The notes: generated by a model not told the origin, from the letters alone. A stretch of 64,000 nucleotides of DNA from Polaribacter sp. Q13 (GCF_016858305.2 NZ_CP074436.1:3120001-3184000); one strand, 5' to 3'. Shown: positions 17,811 to 27,601, counted from the stretch's first letter. Numbers and translations: made by a program.

Positions 17811-18812
17811 ATGAAATATTTTACTTTTTTCATAGCAATTGCTGTTCTGTTTGGTTGCAAAGATGCTAAAAAGCCTTCTTATTCTAAGAAGGATGACGTT
17901 TCAGAAATGCAAAACCATCCTGGTAAAAAGTTAATGGAAACAAACTGTTATGTATGCCACAACCCAACCACCATAGAAGATAATAGAATTGCACCACCAA
18001 TGATTGCTATAAAAAAGCGTTATTCAATGGGCAATAGTTCTAAAGAAGCATTTATTAATTCCTTGCAAGATTTTATTAAAAACCCAACAGCAGAAAATGC
18101 TAAAATGTATGGCGCTGTAAAACGTTTTGGAGTAATGCCTAAAATGGATTTTCCAGAAGAGACAGTCAAACAAATTGCAGATTATATATTTGAGTTTGAT
18201 ATTGAAAAACCAGCATGGTTTGAAGAACATTATAATCAACAGCATGGAAATGGAAACGGAGGCGGTAATGGAATGGGGAATGGCAATGGAATGCGAAGAC
18301 AACAACAAGGAAATAATTTTAAAAACGTACCTTACAATGAAAGAGGTTTAAAATATGCACTTTCTACGAAGGCTGTTTTAGGGAAAAACTTAATGAGTAA
18401 AATTCAAAAAGAAGGAACGCTAGCTGCATTAAAATTTTGTAATGTAAAAGCATTCCCTTTAACAGATAGTATGTCTGTGGTACACAAAGCAACTATTAAA
18501 AGGGTGTCTGATAAACCTAGAAATCCTAAGAATAAGGCAGATGCTATAGAAAATGGGTATATTACAGTGTTTAAAGAAGAGGCTAAATTAAATAAAGAGT
18601 CAGTACCAGTTGTTATAGAATCTGCAGAAAATGTAAAAGTGTATTATCCAATTAAAACAAATAGTATGTGTTTACAATGTCACGGAAAACCAACTGTAGA
18701 TATTAAAAATAGCACTTTAGCGCAAATAGATAAGTTATATCCAAATGATTTGGCAATTGGATATAGTGAAAACCAAGTAAGAGGAATTTGGAGTATTACC
18801 TTTAACAAATAA
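17811..18812 (+). CDS. Diheme lipoprotein: cytochrome c domain fused to DUF3365
   Basis: A 333-residue lipoprotein (lipobox VLFGC, Cys16). Residues about 35-130 form a small class I cytochrome c domain with CYVCH (46-50) and candidate axial Met in GVMPKMDF (M109 or M112). A low-complexity Gly/Asn/Met linker (about 143-170) leads to a DUF3365/Tll0287-like domain with a second heme site CLQCH (287-291). Such domains are thought to sense redox or ligands at the periplasmic face. Controlled by site A; thioredoxin follows after 20 bases. Possible electron carrier or sensor partner for the redox regulon. Confidence 0.85.
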   Translation: MKYFTFFIAIAVLFGCKDAKKPSYSKKDDVSEMQNHPGKKLMETNCYVCHNPTTIEDNRIAPPMIAIKKRYSMGNSSKEAFINSLQDFIKNPTAENAKMYGAVKRFGVMPKMDFPEETVKQIADYIFEFDIEKPAWFEEHYNQQHGNGNGGGNGMGNGNGMRRQQQGNNFKNVPYNERGLKYALSTKAVLGKNLMSKIQKEGTLAALKFCNVKAFPLTDSMSVVHKATIKRVSDKPRNPKNKADAIENGYITVFKEEAKLNKESVPVVIESAENVKVYYPIKTNSMCLQCHGKPTVDIKNSTLAQIDKLYPNDLAIGYSENQVRGIWSITFNK

Positions 18813-18832
18813 TCATAAAAAAGTTCTTAGGC

Positions 18833-19135
18833 ATGAGCAATTTTTCAGAAATTATAAATCAAGATAAACCTGTTTTAGTAGATTTTTTTGCAGAATGGTG
18901 TGGACCTTGTAAAATGATGAGTCCAATTTTAAAAGAAGTAAAAGACACTTTAGGTGATACCGTTTCTATTATTAAAATAGATGTTGATAAAAATCAACCT
19001 ATAGCAGCAAAATACCAAGTTAGAGGTGTGCCTACTTTAATTTTATTTAAATCTGGAAAACAGGTTTGGAGGCAATCTGGCGTTGTTCAGAAAAAAGATT
19101 TAGTTTCTATTGTAAATAATAATCGGGGGATTTAA
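18833..19135 (+). CDS. trxA: Thioredoxin
   Basis: A 100-residue single-domain thioredoxin with the active site WCGPCKM near residue 22-27, the buried Asp in PVLVDFFAEW, and the cis-Pro loop RGVPTLILF. No signal peptide, so cytoplasmic. It follows the cytochrome c gene by 20 bases and probably shares promoter A. Role: thiol-disulfide reduction, and possibly persulfide reduction given the regulon. Confidence 0.93.
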   Translation: MSNFSEIINQDKPVLVDFFAEWCGPCKMMSPILKEVKDTLGDTVSIIKIDVDKNQPIAAKYQVRGVPTLILFKSGKQVWRQSGVVQKKDLVSIVNNNRGI

Positions 19136-19156
19136 TTATTTACAATAGAATTAAAT

Positions 19157-19186
19157 GAAAGCATCTAATTAATTTTAGGTGCTTTC
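19157..19186. terminator. Bidirectional terminator between trx and nadB
   Basis: Inverted repeat GAAAGCATCTAA / TTAGGTGCTTTC with one G-T pair, in the gap between converging genes. Confidence 0.65.
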
Positions 19187-19187
19187 G

Positions 19188-20777
19188 TTATTCAGTAATA
19201 CAATCTAAACTATAAAAACCACCACAGTTTTCGGTTCTCTTTTTAGAAAATTGGGTTATTAAATATGCTGTTGTAATAAGGTTTCTTAATTCGCATAAAT
19301 CTACAGAAAGTTCAGAATAATCATACAAGCGTTTGTTGTCTTCATAAAGTACCCTTAACTTCTTCTCAGCACGTTTTAAACGCTCGTTAGAACGCACAAT
19401 ACCAACATAATTTGTCATAATAGTTTTTACTTCATTTCTATCATGAGCAATTAATATTTTTTCCATGTTTTTAATAACACCATTGTCATTCCATACAGGA
19501 ACATCTTTAGGCATTTTAGCTTTACTAAATTTTTTAGAAACATTTAAAAAAGCTTTATGAGCATAGACTAATCCTTCTAATAAAGAATTAGATGCCAATC
19601 TATTTCCACCATGTAAACCAGTTCTGGTAACCTCGCCACAAGCGTATAAATTCTTAATAGAAGTCTTCGCTTTTTTGTTCACATTTACACCACCACATAT
19701 GTAATGAGATGCAGGTACAACAGGAATAAAATCTTTAGTTACATCAATATTTAAAGAAGCACATTTTTCTGTAATATTAGGAAAATGCTCTTTAAATTTT
19801 TCCATATCTAAATTCGTACAATCTAAATATACATGTGGTTTTCCACTCTTCTTTAATTCGTTATCTATAGCTCTAGCAACAATATCTCTAGAGGCTAATT
19901 CTTCTCTTTCATCATATTTATGCATAAAGAAGTCACCATTGTAGTCTCTTAACTTAGCACCAAAACCTCTAACAGCTTCAGAAATTAAGAAAGCAGGGTA
20001 TTCTCCTGGGTTGTATAATGCCGTTGGATGAAATTGAATAAACTCCATTTCAGATATTTCTGCTTTTGCACGGTATGCAATTCCTATTCCATCACCAGTA
20101 GCAACCACAGGGTTTGTAGTAGTTTCATATACTTGTCCATTACCACCAGAAGCTAAAATGGTAAATTTGCTTACAAAAGTTTTTACAATTGCATTTTTTT
20201 CATCTAAAACATAAGCACCATCACAAGAAATTTTGCCATTTCGTTTCGTCTTTCTCTTTTTTGTTTGATGCTCGGTAATTAAATCAATTGCATAATGATG
20301 CGTTAAAAAATCAATGTTTTCAAGTGCATTTACTTGTGCTAATAAGGCACGTTCAACTTCTGCTCCTGTAATATCTGTATGATGTAAAATTCTATTTTGA
20401 GAATGTCCTCCTTCACGACCTAGATCGTAATCTCCATTTTCATTTTCATCAAATTGGGTTCCCCAATCAATTAATTCTTGCAGTCTTTTTGGAGCATCAC
20501 CTACCACCATTTTTACTACTTCTTCATCGCACAAACCATCTCCAGCAACTAAAGTATCATTTATATGTTGCTCAAAACTATCTACAGTTCTGTTATAAAC
20601 AGTAGCAATTCCACCTTGTGCATACTTAGTGTTAGATTCACTTTGTTCGTCTTTTGTAACAATTGTAATTTTGGCATCTTTAAACTTAGTTGCCGTTTTT
20701 AGGGCAAAAGTTAATCCGGAAATACCAGAACCAATTACTAGAAAATCTGTAGAAATTATTTTTTTATCAGGTAACAT
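19188..20777 (-). CDS. nadB: L-aspartate oxidase
   Basis: A 529-residue FAD enzyme that oxidises L-aspartate to iminoaspartate, the first step of de novo NAD synthesis. FAD-binding GxGxxG is VIGSGISGLTFALK near the N-terminus; succinate dehydrogenase/fumarate reductase family motifs include KYAQGGIATV, EGGHSQNRILHHTD, SHYICGGVNV and the C-terminal LASNSLLEGLVYAHKA. It follows nadA after 9 bases in the same operon, so NadA takes up the unstable product. Confidence 0.96.
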   Translation of the reverse strand: MLPDKKIISTDFLVIGSGISGLTFALKTATKFKDAKITIVTKDEQSESNTKYAQGGIATVYNRTVDSFEQHINDTLVAGDGLCDEEVVKMVVGDAPKRLQELIDWGTQFDENENGDYDLGREGGHSQNRILHHTDITGAEVERALLAQVNALENIDFLTHHYAIDLITEHQTKKRKTKRNGKISCDGAYVLDEKNAIVKTFVSKFTILASGGNGQVYETTTNPVVATGDGIGIAYRAKAEISEMEFIQFHPTALYNPGEYPAFLISEAVRGFGAKLRDYNGDFFMHKYDEREELASRDIVARAIDNELKKSGKPHVYLDCTNLDMEKFKEHFPNITEKCASLNIDVTKDFIPVVPASHYICGGVNVNKKAKTSIKNLYACGEVTRTGLHGGNRLASNSLLEGLVYAHKAFLNVSKKFSKAKMPKDVPVWNDNGVIKNMEKILIAHDRNEVKTIMTNYVGIVRSNERLKRAEKKLRVLYEDNKRLYDYSELSVDLCELRNLITTAYLITQFSKKRTENCGGFYSLDCITE

Positions 20778-20786
20778 TTTAAGGTG

Positions 20787-21782
20787 TTATTTAGAAAGTT
20801 CTAACATTCTGTTGATAGGAATAATTGCTTTTTTTGCCAATTCTTCTTCAACTTCTATATTGGGTAATTCGTGTTTTAAACATAAATACAATTTTTTCAT
20901 TGTATTCATTTTCATGTATGCACATTCGCTGCAAGCACAAGTATTATCTTCTTTTGCTGGTGCAGGAATAATTATTTTATCAGGATTTTCTTGCATCATT
21001 TCAAACAAAATACCAGCTTCTGTAGCTACAATAAATTTCTTTTTATCGCTGTTTTTTACATGATTTAAAAGACCAGAAGTAGAGCCAATATATTTAGCCA
21101 CTTTTAGCATGTGTGCTTCAGATTCTGGATGCGCAATTAATTCTGCATCTGGGTGTTCTGTGTATAAAGTTATTAACTTTTCCATAGAAAAAGCTTCGTG
21201 AACCATACAAGCGCCATCCCAAAGTAACATTTCTCTACCTGTTTCTTTGTTTAAATAATCTCCTAAATTTCTATCTGGTGCAAAAATAATAGGTTGATCT
21301 TGCGGAATAGAATCGATAATTTTTCTAGCGTTAGATGAGGTACAAACGTAATCGCTTAACGCTTTAATTTCTGCAGAACAATTAATGTACGTAACAACAA
21401 TATGGTCTGGGTGTTTCTTTTTAAATTCTGAAAACTGTTCTGGCGGACAAGAATCTGCTAAAGAACAACCTGCTAGTAAGTCTGGTAATAAAACTTTTTT
21501 AGTCGGATTTAATATTTTGGCAGTTTCTGCCATAAAATGAACCCCGGCAAAAACAATAATATCTGCATCTGTTTTTTCGGCTTGTTGCGCCAATGCTAAA
21601 CTATCACCAACAAAATCTGCAATTTCTTGAATCTCATCTATTTGATAATAATGCGCTAAAATAACGGCATTCTTCTCTTTTTTTAGTTTTAAGATTTCCT
21701 CAACATAATCAATATTAGGAGTTTCAATATCTAAAAATCCCTTTTCAGTTAGATTTTTCTTTGCAGCATCTAAAGTTTCCAT
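20787..21782 (-). CDS. nadA: Quinolinate synthase
   Basis: A 331-residue [4Fe-4S] enzyme condensing iminoaspartate with dihydroxyacetone phosphate to quinolinate. Cluster cysteines sit in [19 protein letters not shown] and the C-terminal [16 protein letters not shown] near residue 45 and [14 protein letters not shown] are also characteristic. First gene of the nadA-nadB operon. TATATTTG on the minus strand (21817-21810), 28 bases upstream, is the probable -7 box. Confidence 0.96.
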   Translation of the reverse strand: METLDAAKKNLTEKGFLDIETPNIDYVEEILKLKKEKNAVILAHYYQIDEIQEIADFVGDSLALAQQAEKTDADIIVFAGVHFMAETAKILNPTKKVLLPDLLAGCSLADSCPPEQFSEFKKKHPDHIVVTYINCSAEIKALSDYVCTSSNARKIIDSIPQDQPIIFAPDRNLGDYLNKETGREMLLWDGACMVHEAFSMEKLITLYTEHPDAELIAHPESEAHMLKVAKYIGSTSGLLNHVKNSDKKKFIVATEAGILFEMMQENPDKIIIPAPAKEDNTCACSECAYMKMNTMKKLYLCLKHELPNIEVEEELAKKAIIPINRMLELSK

Positions 21783-21883
21783 AAAAAGTGTTTATTTTGA
21801 ACTAGACTACAAATATAAACTCTATTTTGTAGGTAGTAAAATGATTACCGTTATTCTATGAAATAATAACTATAATACTAGAA

Positions 21884-22468
21884 ATGTTGAATTTATCTGA
21901 GAAGTTTTGGGAGAAAAAGTATGAAACTCAAAAAATTGGTTGGGATTTAGGAGTTGTTTCTCCGCCTTTAAAATTTTATTTTGATCAATTAACAAATAAA
22001 GAACTTAAAATATTGATTCCGGGTGGTGGAAATTCTTACGAAGCAGAGTATCTTTTTAACAACGGATTTAAAAATGTTTCTGTGGTTGATATTTGCCATA
22101 ATCCGCTTGAGAATTTGAAAGATAGAGTTCCTAGTTTTCCGGAAAATCAATTAATTCATGGCAATTTTTTTGATTTAGAAGCTACTTTCGATTTGATAAT
22201 AGAACAAACTTTTTTTTGTGCTATCAATCCTGATTTACGAGTAAAATACGCATCAAAAATGAGAGATTTATTAAATGATGAAGGTAAATTAGTTGGTTTA
22301 CTTTTTGATGCAAAACTCAATGAAGATCATCCACCTTTTGGTGGGAATAAAGAAGAATATCTATCTTATTTCGAATCTTATTTTTCTTTGGATATTTTTG
22401 AAAAATGTTATAATTCTTATCAGAATAGACAAGAAATGGAGTTGTTTGTTAAGTTTGTGAAGAAATAG
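21884..22468 (+). CDS. TPMT-like SAM-dependent methyltransferase
   Basis: A 194-residue methyltransferase of the thiopurine S-methyltransferase family. The start FWEKKYETQKIGWDLG (W-x3-Y...GWD) and the motif ILIPGGGNSYEAEYL (SAM-binding glycine loop) are typical, as is FDLIIEQTFFCAINP. Bacterial relatives methylate thiols, selenium, tellurium or halides. It starts a single-gene unit, divergent from nadA. Confidence 0.85.
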   Translation: MLNLSEKFWEKKYETQKIGWDLGVVSPPLKFYFDQLTNKELKILIPGGGNSYEAEYLFNNGFKNVSVVDICHNPLENLKDRVPSFPENQLIHGNFFDLEATFDLIIEQTFFCAINPDLRVKYASKMRDLLNDEGKLVGLLFDAKLNEDHPPFGGNKEEYLSYFESYFSLDIFEKCYNSYQNRQEMELFVKFVKK

Positions 22469-22502
22469 AAATTACACGATATTTTTAGAGTTAAATCTGA
22501 AA

Positions 22503-22540
22503 CAAAACCTCAAAGGTTATAAAAACCTTTGAGGTTTTGT
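22503..22540. terminator. Bidirectional hairpin terminator (ACCTCAAAGG palindrome)
   Basis: A 16-bp perfect stem CAAAACCTCAAAGGTT / AACCTTTGAGGTTTTG with a short loop lies between the converging TPMT-like and TonB-receptor genes. It differs by one base per arm from the palindrome at 35621, so both may belong to a dispersed palindrome family. Confidence 0.8.
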
Positions 22541-22553
22541 ACATTCTCTTTTT

Positions 22554-24656
22554 CTAAAACTTATACTGTAAAAATGCAGAGAAATTACGTCCTGGTTCTG
22601 TAACCGGAGTTCTTCCAAAATCTGCTTGGTTTGTAAATGAAAAGTTTAAATGACTGTTATATCCTTTGTCAAATACATTTAAAACAGCAACACCTAAGGT
22701 AATATTTTTAAGAGGTTTTCCACCAAAACGAAGATCTAAAGTTTGGTAACCTGCGGTTGATGTTTCTCCGTAACTTTCAGAAATATTGTCTTGTTTAGAA
22801 ACCAAATTATATTGCGCATTTGCCCAAATATATTCTTTTTGAAAACCGAAAGTAAATTTGGTGGTAAAAGGTGGGGTTAAAGGTAAAGATTCGTCTAAAT
22901 CGTTATTTTTTGTATACACATAAGAAAACTCCGTTTTAAAATTATAGAAATCTAAAAAATCTACACGAGCCATCGCTTCGAAACCAGTTTTGTATGCTTC
23001 GTCTAAATTCTGAAATACTTTTACACTAGTAGGATCTGTAGTTGGATTAAATTTTCTTGAAATGCTTGGGTCTACGATTCCTACAATGTAATTTTCGAAA
23101 TAAGAATAGTACACCGAAGTTTCAAACTGAAAACTATTAAATCCGTTTTTAAGTTCTTCAAAGCCTTTAATTCCAATTTCAAACTGATTGTTTACCTCCG
23201 CTTTTAAATCTGGATTTCCTACATATTTATAAGGGTCTTGTCCAACTGTAAAATGATTTATATAACGCTCTATCATGTTAGCAGTTCTTATTCCACGGCC
23301 ATAAGCAGCCTCAAAAGTAAAGGCATCAGAAATCATTTTTTTAATAGAAACAGTTCCGCTAAAAGTATGTTCTGTACGTTTTTTTAAATTATACATTTCG
23401 GCAAAATCTGCAGCGGGATCTTTAATATCAGACGTTACATTGTCATAACGAATACCAGCTGTTAGAATGGTGTTTTCTGCGATACTGTATTTTGCTTCTG
23501 TAAAAAAACCAAGGTCTGTAATGTAAGAATCTTGCCAAGTTTTATCATAAAAAGTTTTTGGTGTTGCAAGCATACTTCCATTCATCATTTTAACAATTCT
23601 AGTTCTTCCACCATCTCTTGCAATATTCATTAAATCAATTCCAGAATACATATCTAGAGCTTTAGAGGGTAGCCAATTGATTTCAATTTTACCACCAGCA
23701 GTAGTAGCTTCAACAGAAGAAGCAGCTTCCGTCATCATAAAAGAAGGTCTGTTAGTATTGGTCATTAAATGGTCTACATAACTATGGTATCCTTTTACTG
23801 TAATCGCTTTTATAACTTTTGCTATATGGTCTATTTTATAGTCAACAGAAAGAATACTACTGTTGTCATATTCTGTATCCATTGGTAAAGCAGCGTGTAA
23901 AACATCACGACCAAAAGATTGTCTCCAATCTACTTTTAAACGTTGGTTTTCGGTAAAGTTGTAGCCAACTTTAATTCCGTAATCAGAGCTTTTAAAAGAA
24001 GACGGAATTTCAGTTCCAAAGCCATCTTTATAGTTTCCAAAATCTCTATAACCACCACTGGCAACAATATCAAATTTTTCATTGATGTATTGTAGTTCTG
24101 CTAAATTAACCATGGAGTTTCCGTTACTTTCAAAGCCGCCAGAAACTTTTCCATGAAAACCATAATCTTCATAATTTGGTTTTTGTGTAACTAAGTTTAT
24201 AATTCCTCCAAAAGTAGCACCATATCTAACGGTATAAGGGCCTTTTATGATTTCAATTCTAGAAATTTCTTCAGGAATTATGTGTGTTGTTACAGGATCC
24301 ATCCTGTTAGGGCACGCATGCATTGCTTTTGTACCACCGTCATATTGAATGTTTAATTGCTCATATTGCGCACCTCTAAAAGAAGGGTCTATGGCATAAT
24401 TTCCTCTTTTAATTACTGAAAAACCATTGATGTTGTTAAATAAATCGGCAACATTTTTTGGCTGTACTATTTTTTTAGCATATTTATTAGCGATGGAACT
24501 AAATACAGGGTCTTTCTTTGTTTTTCCTGTAATGATAACTTCATCTAGTTGTACTGCTTTTTGTTTCGTACTATCTTTTTTGGAGGCTACTTTTTCTTGA
24601 CTATAAGATGTAGCAGAAATTAGCGTGCATAAAAGCACACTATAAAATATTTTCAT
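22554..24656 (-). CDS. TonB-dependent receptor, probable copper type (OprC/NosA-like)
   Basis: A 700-residue outer-membrane receptor: signal peptide to about residue 19, TonB box QLDEVIIT (36-43), plug domain (about 50-165) and a 22-strand-type barrel ending in an aromatic residue (FLQYKF). No N-terminal carboxypeptidase-like domain. In the plug the sequence AMHACPNRMDPVTTHIIP holds C115-x3-M119 next to M112 and H113. OprC, the Pseudomonas copper receptor, uses a CxxxM site in the same place, ahead of the EIIKGP(Y/Q)TV-YG segment. I therefore infer copper uptake, not siderophore uptake. The small CDGKCH protein upstream supports a metal link. Confidence 0.75.
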   Translation of the reverse strand: MKIFYSVLLCTLISATSYSQEKVASKKDSTKQKAVQLDEVIITGKTKKDPVFSSIANKYAKKIVQPKNVADLFNNINGFSVIKRGNYAIDPSFRGAQYEQLNIQYDGGTKAMHACPNRMDPVTTHIIPEEISRIEIIKGPYTVRYGATFGGIINLVTQKPNYEDYGFHGKVSGGFESNGNSMVNLAELQYINEKFDIVASGGYRDFGNYKDGFGTEIPSSFKSSDYGIKVGYNFTENQRLKVDWRQSFGRDVLHAALPMDTEYDNSSILSVDYKIDHIAKVIKAITVKGYHSYVDHLMTNTNRPSFMMTEAASSVEATTAGGKIEINWLPSKALDMYSGIDLMNIARDGGRTRIVKMMNGSMLATPKTFYDKTWQDSYITDLGFFTEAKYSIAENTILTAGIRYDNVTSDIKDPAADFAEMYNLKKRTEHTFSGTVSIKKMISDAFTFEAAYGRGIRTANMIERYINHFTVGQDPYKYVGNPDLKAEVNNQFEIGIKGFEELKNGFNSFQFETSVYYSYFENYIVGIVDPSISRKFNPTTDPTSVKVFQNLDEAYKTGFEAMARVDFLDFYNFKTEFSYVYTKNNDLDESLPLTPPFTTKFTFGFQKEYIWANAQYNLVSKQDNISESYGETSTAGYQTLDLRFGGKPLKNITLGVAVLNVFDKGYNSHLNFSFTNQADFGRTPVTEPGRNFSAFLQYKF

Positions 24657-24720
24657 CTGTAATAATTTTAATTTTAACTATGTAGTTTTTTTATAGAAGT
24701 TCTATAAAATAAAAAGAAAA

Positions 24721-25095
24721 TTATGCATTTGGCGGATGAAAACAAGATGCTAGTAATTTAAAATGATAGAGATTTAAATACTGAAAAGTAGATGTATTTT
24801 GATCTGTAAATTTAGTTAAATGAAAAGAAGACACTTTTTCACTATATAATAATAGATCTTTAAAATCAGTAAGTTGTATTGGTTGGTTTTTTTCTTCGTC
24901 TGTAGTTTTTGTCACTTTTTTTAAGTGGCACTTACCATCACAATGCAATGCTGGTTTGTCTTTGTTTTCGCAATACGCTTCTATAAAACCCGCTGTGTCT
25001 AAATTATAATAGATATACGTAATAGACACTCTTAAACTATTGTAGAGTATAAGAGTACTAAATAATATTGGGAAAATGATTTTCCAGTTCTTCAC
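24721..25095 (-). CDS. Small membrane-anchored Cys/His protein next to the TonB receptor
   Basis: A 124-residue protein with one N-terminal hydrophobic segment (about 5-27) and a soluble part holding C43 in EAYCENK, the cluster HCDGKCHLKK (C52, C56, H57), and the C-terminal CFHPPNA. These spaced Cys/His residues look like metal or thiol ligands. It is 64 bases upstream of the probable copper receptor, in the same direction. No named family is recognised. The start is GTG; a -7-like box (TATATTTG, 25101-25094) overlaps it, so either the box is fortuitous or the start is wrong. Confidence 0.65.
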   Translation of the reverse strand: MKNWKIIFPILFSTLILYNSLRVSITYIYYNLDTAGFIEAYCENKDKPALHCDGKCHLKKVTKTTDEEKNQPIQLTDFKDLLLYSEKVSSFHLTKFTDQNTSTFQYLNLYHFKLLASCFHPPNA

Positions 25096-25204
25096 AAATA
25101 TAAATTTAAAAGATGTACATATCTTTTAGTATGATTTTTATCATTAAAAATCTTTGTTTTCTACACAGTTTTTACAAAAATAATCATATAAAATTTTCTT
25201 CTAA

Positions 25205-25248
25205 GTAACATTTGTTGCATTTATAAAAACTATTGTTTATTAAATTTG
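25205..25248 (+). promoter_or_regulatory. Crp/Fnr-type site D plus -7 box (MBL-rhodanese gene)
   Basis: GTAAC-ATTT-GTTGC (25205-25218, nine of ten palindrome bases), 22 nt, then TAAATTTG (25241-25248). The TTG inside the right half-site lies 23 nt before the -7 box, so the regulator site coincides with the -33 element. Confidence 0.75.
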
Positions 25249-25323
25249 CATAAGTAAAATTAATAACCAGTTATTGAGAATGAAAATAGTAGGTCGGAAT
25301 TTAATTTATAAACAATAAAAAAG

Positions 25324-26667
25324 ATGAATGTTATACAATTTGAAGATAAGCCATTAGCACATTATTCGTATGCTATTATTAGTGGCGGTGATATGGCTTT
25401 GGTAGATCCTTCTAGAGATCCAAAACCATATTATGAATTGGCAGAAAAACATCAAGTAAAAATTAAAGCCATTTTTGAAACACATCCTCATGCAGATTTT
25501 GTGAGTAGTCATTTACAATTACATAAAGAAACTGGAGCAAAAATTTATGTTAGCCAATTAGTTGGTGCAAATTATACACATGAAGCTTTTGATGATGGTA
25601 ATTCAATTTCTATTGGAGATGTTACGTTTTCTTCTATAAATTCTCCAGGACATTCACCAGACAGTATTACCATAATTGCTGTTGATAAAGAAAATAACCA
25701 TGCAATGTTTTCTGGTGACACTTTATTTATTGGTGATGTTGGAAGACCCGATTTAAGAGAAAAAGCGGGTAATATGAAAGCTAAAAGAGAAGAGCTTGCC
25801 CAAAAGATGTATCATACAATACAACATAAATTTACACATTTACCAGATGCAACTATTGTGTATCCGGCTCATGGAGCAGGTTCTTTATGTGGTAAAAATA
25901 TGAGTACAGATTCTCAAAGTACTTTAGGTAAAGAAAGAAAAGAAAATTGGGCTTTTCAAGATATGACAGAAGTACAATTTATGAATCATATTTTAAAAGA
26001 TCAACCCTTTATTCCTTCTTATTTTGAGTTTAATGTTGATATCAATAAAAATGGTGCCGACAATTTTAAATCGGTATTTGGTAGCATCCCTTTTAAATTT
26101 GGAATTACAGATTTTAAGAATAATAATGATTTAATTTTAGATGTTAGAAGTGCTGACGATTTTCAAAAAAATCATCTAAAAGGAAGTTTTAATATCATCG
26201 CAGAAACAGAAAATGACAAAGTAGAAACATGGTTGGGATCTATTATAGAACCAAATGAGAGTTTTCATTTAGTAATTAATACGGTTGATGATGTAGAAGT
26301 GATACTTAGTAGAATTGCTAAAATAGGTTACGAAAAACAAGTAAAATCTATTATAACTTTAGATAGCACTAGTTTTGAAACTTCTAAACCTTTAGATCTT
26401 CAGGATTTTAAAAACAATACAGATCAATACACAATTATAGATATTAGAAATAAAAGTGAAGTTGATGAAGGTAAGATTTTTGAAAACGCTATTTCAATTC
26501 CACTGCATCAGTTAAGAGCATCAAAAAGTAAAATCCCAACAGATAAACCCATTGTAGTGCATTGTGCAGGAGGCTACAGAAGTGCAGCAGGAAGTAGTGT
26601 TATTTCTAACATAATAGAAAGTAATAACATCTATGATCTTAGTGATAACATAAACGATTTTTATTAA
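25324..26667 (+). CDS. MBL-fold hydrolase fused to two rhodanese domains (persulfide dioxygenase-like)
   Basis: A 447-residue cytosolic protein. Residues 1-240 form a metallo-beta-lactamase domain of the ETHE1/glyoxalase II type with THPHADF (H54, H56, D58), HSPDS, FSGDTLFIGDVGRPDL and PAHGAGS. Two rhodanese domains follow: the first (about 255-345) lacks the catalytic Cys, the second ends in VVHCAGGYRSAAG with C414. Such fusions oxidise glutathione or other low-molecular-weight persulfide to sulfite and move sulfane sulfur. Promoter D controls it. Confidence 0.88.
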   Translation: MNVIQFEDKPLAHYSYAIISGGDMALVDPSRDPKPYYELAEKHQVKIKAIFETHPHADFVSSHLQLHKETGAKIYVSQLVGANYTHEAFDDGNSISIGDVTFSSINSPGHSPDSITIIAVDKENNHAMFSGDTLFIGDVGRPDLREKAGNMKAKREELAQKMYHTIQHKFTHLPDATIVYPAHGAGSLCGKNMSTDSQSTLGKERKENWAFQDMTEVQFMNHILKDQPFIPSYFEFNVDINKNGADNFKSVFGSIPFKFGITDFKNNNDLILDVRSADDFQKNHLKGSFNIIAETENDKVETWLGSIIEPNESFHLVINTVDDVEVILSRIAKIGYEKQVKSIITLDSTSFETSKPLDLQDFKNNTDQYTIIDIRNKSEVDEGKIFENAISIPLHQLRASKSKIPTDKPIVVHCAGGYRSAAGSSVISNIIESNNIYDLSDNINDFY

Positions 26668-26786
26668 CAATTATATTAAAAACAGTAAACTTTTTTAGAT
26701 GCTAAAATGAATTTCGAAATAATAAAACGGCAACTTTTAAACCATTAACAATCCTTATAACAACATAAAGTTTCGGTATGGTTTAA

Positions 26787-26830
26787 GTTACAAATGTTAC
26801 AAAGCAAGTACTATTTCTAAAGTAATTTTA
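26787..26830 (+). promoter_or_regulatory. Crp/Fnr-type site E plus -7 box (peroxiredoxin gene)
   Basis: GTTAC-AAAT-GTTAC (26787-26800, nine of ten palindrome bases), 22 nt, then TAATTTTA (26823-26830), 28 bases before the ATG. Same geometry as the other six sites. Confidence 0.7.
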
Positions 26831-26858
26831 CTTCAGATAACAATTAAATATAACATAT

Positions 26859-27584
26859 ATGAATACTCAAGAAACAAATCAAGAACAAGAAACATTTGCA
26901 ATGCCAAGAATTGGAGATAAAGCACCTCAATTTACAGCAGTAACAACTCAAGGAGATATTAATTACCCTTCAGATTATAAAGGAAAATGGTCTATTTTAT
27001 TTAGTCATCCAGCAGATTTTACGCCTGTTTGTACTTCAGAATTTATGACATTTGCACATTTAGAAGAAAAATTTGAGAAAGCAAATTGTAGCCTTATCGG
27101 ATTGTCTATAGATGGTTTGTATAGCCATATTGCTTGGTTAAGAACTATTAAAGATAAAATTGAATTTAACGGAATGAAAAACATAGAAGTTAAGTTTCCT
27201 TTAATAGAAGATATTTCTATGAATGTTGCTAAAAAATACGGAATGATTCAACCAGGAGAAAGCAAAACACAAGCAGTTAGAGCGGTGTTTTTTGTAGATC
27301 CTAATGAAACTGTAAGAGCAATTATCTATTACCCATTAAGTTTAGGACGTAATTTTGATGAATTATACAGAGCTTTAATTGCAATGCAGACTTCGGATAA
27401 ATTTAATGTAGCAACTCCAGCAGATTGGAATCCTGGTGATGATGTAATTGTATCTCCAGCTGGTTCTTGTGGTGTTGCAGAGCAAAGAATGAATTCTACA
27501 GAAGAACTAGACTGTAAAGACTGGTTTTTCTGTACTAAGAAATTAGATAAAGATTTAGTTTTAGATAGCATTCTAAAAAAATAA
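26859..27584 (+). CDS. Peroxiredoxin (AhpC/Prx6 type)
   Basis: A 241-residue thiol peroxidase. The peroxidatic Cys is C58 in SHPADFTPVCTSEF, with the conserved Arg in the later TQAVRAVFFVDP stretch. It has the long Prx6-type C-terminal domain, here ending with three further cysteines (PAGSCGV, LDCKDWFFCTKK), which gives candidate resolving thiols. Reduces H2O2, organic peroxides or peroxynitrite; such enzymes also react with persulfides. Followed by a strong terminator, so a single-gene unit. Confidence 0.92.
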   Translation: MNTQETNQEQETFAMPRIGDKAPQFTAVTTQGDINYPSDYKGKWSILFSHPADFTPVCTSEFMTFAHLEEKFEKANCSLIGLSIDGLYSHIAWLRTIKDKIEFNGMKNIEVKFPLIEDISMNVAKKYGMIQPGESKTQAVRAVFFVDPNETVRAIIYYPLSLGRNFDELYRALIAMQTSDKFNVATPADWNPGDDVIVSPAGSCGVAEQRMNSTEELDCKDWFFCTKKLDKDLVLDSILKK

Positions 27585-27601
27585 TCCCCTATTTTTAAAA
27601 T

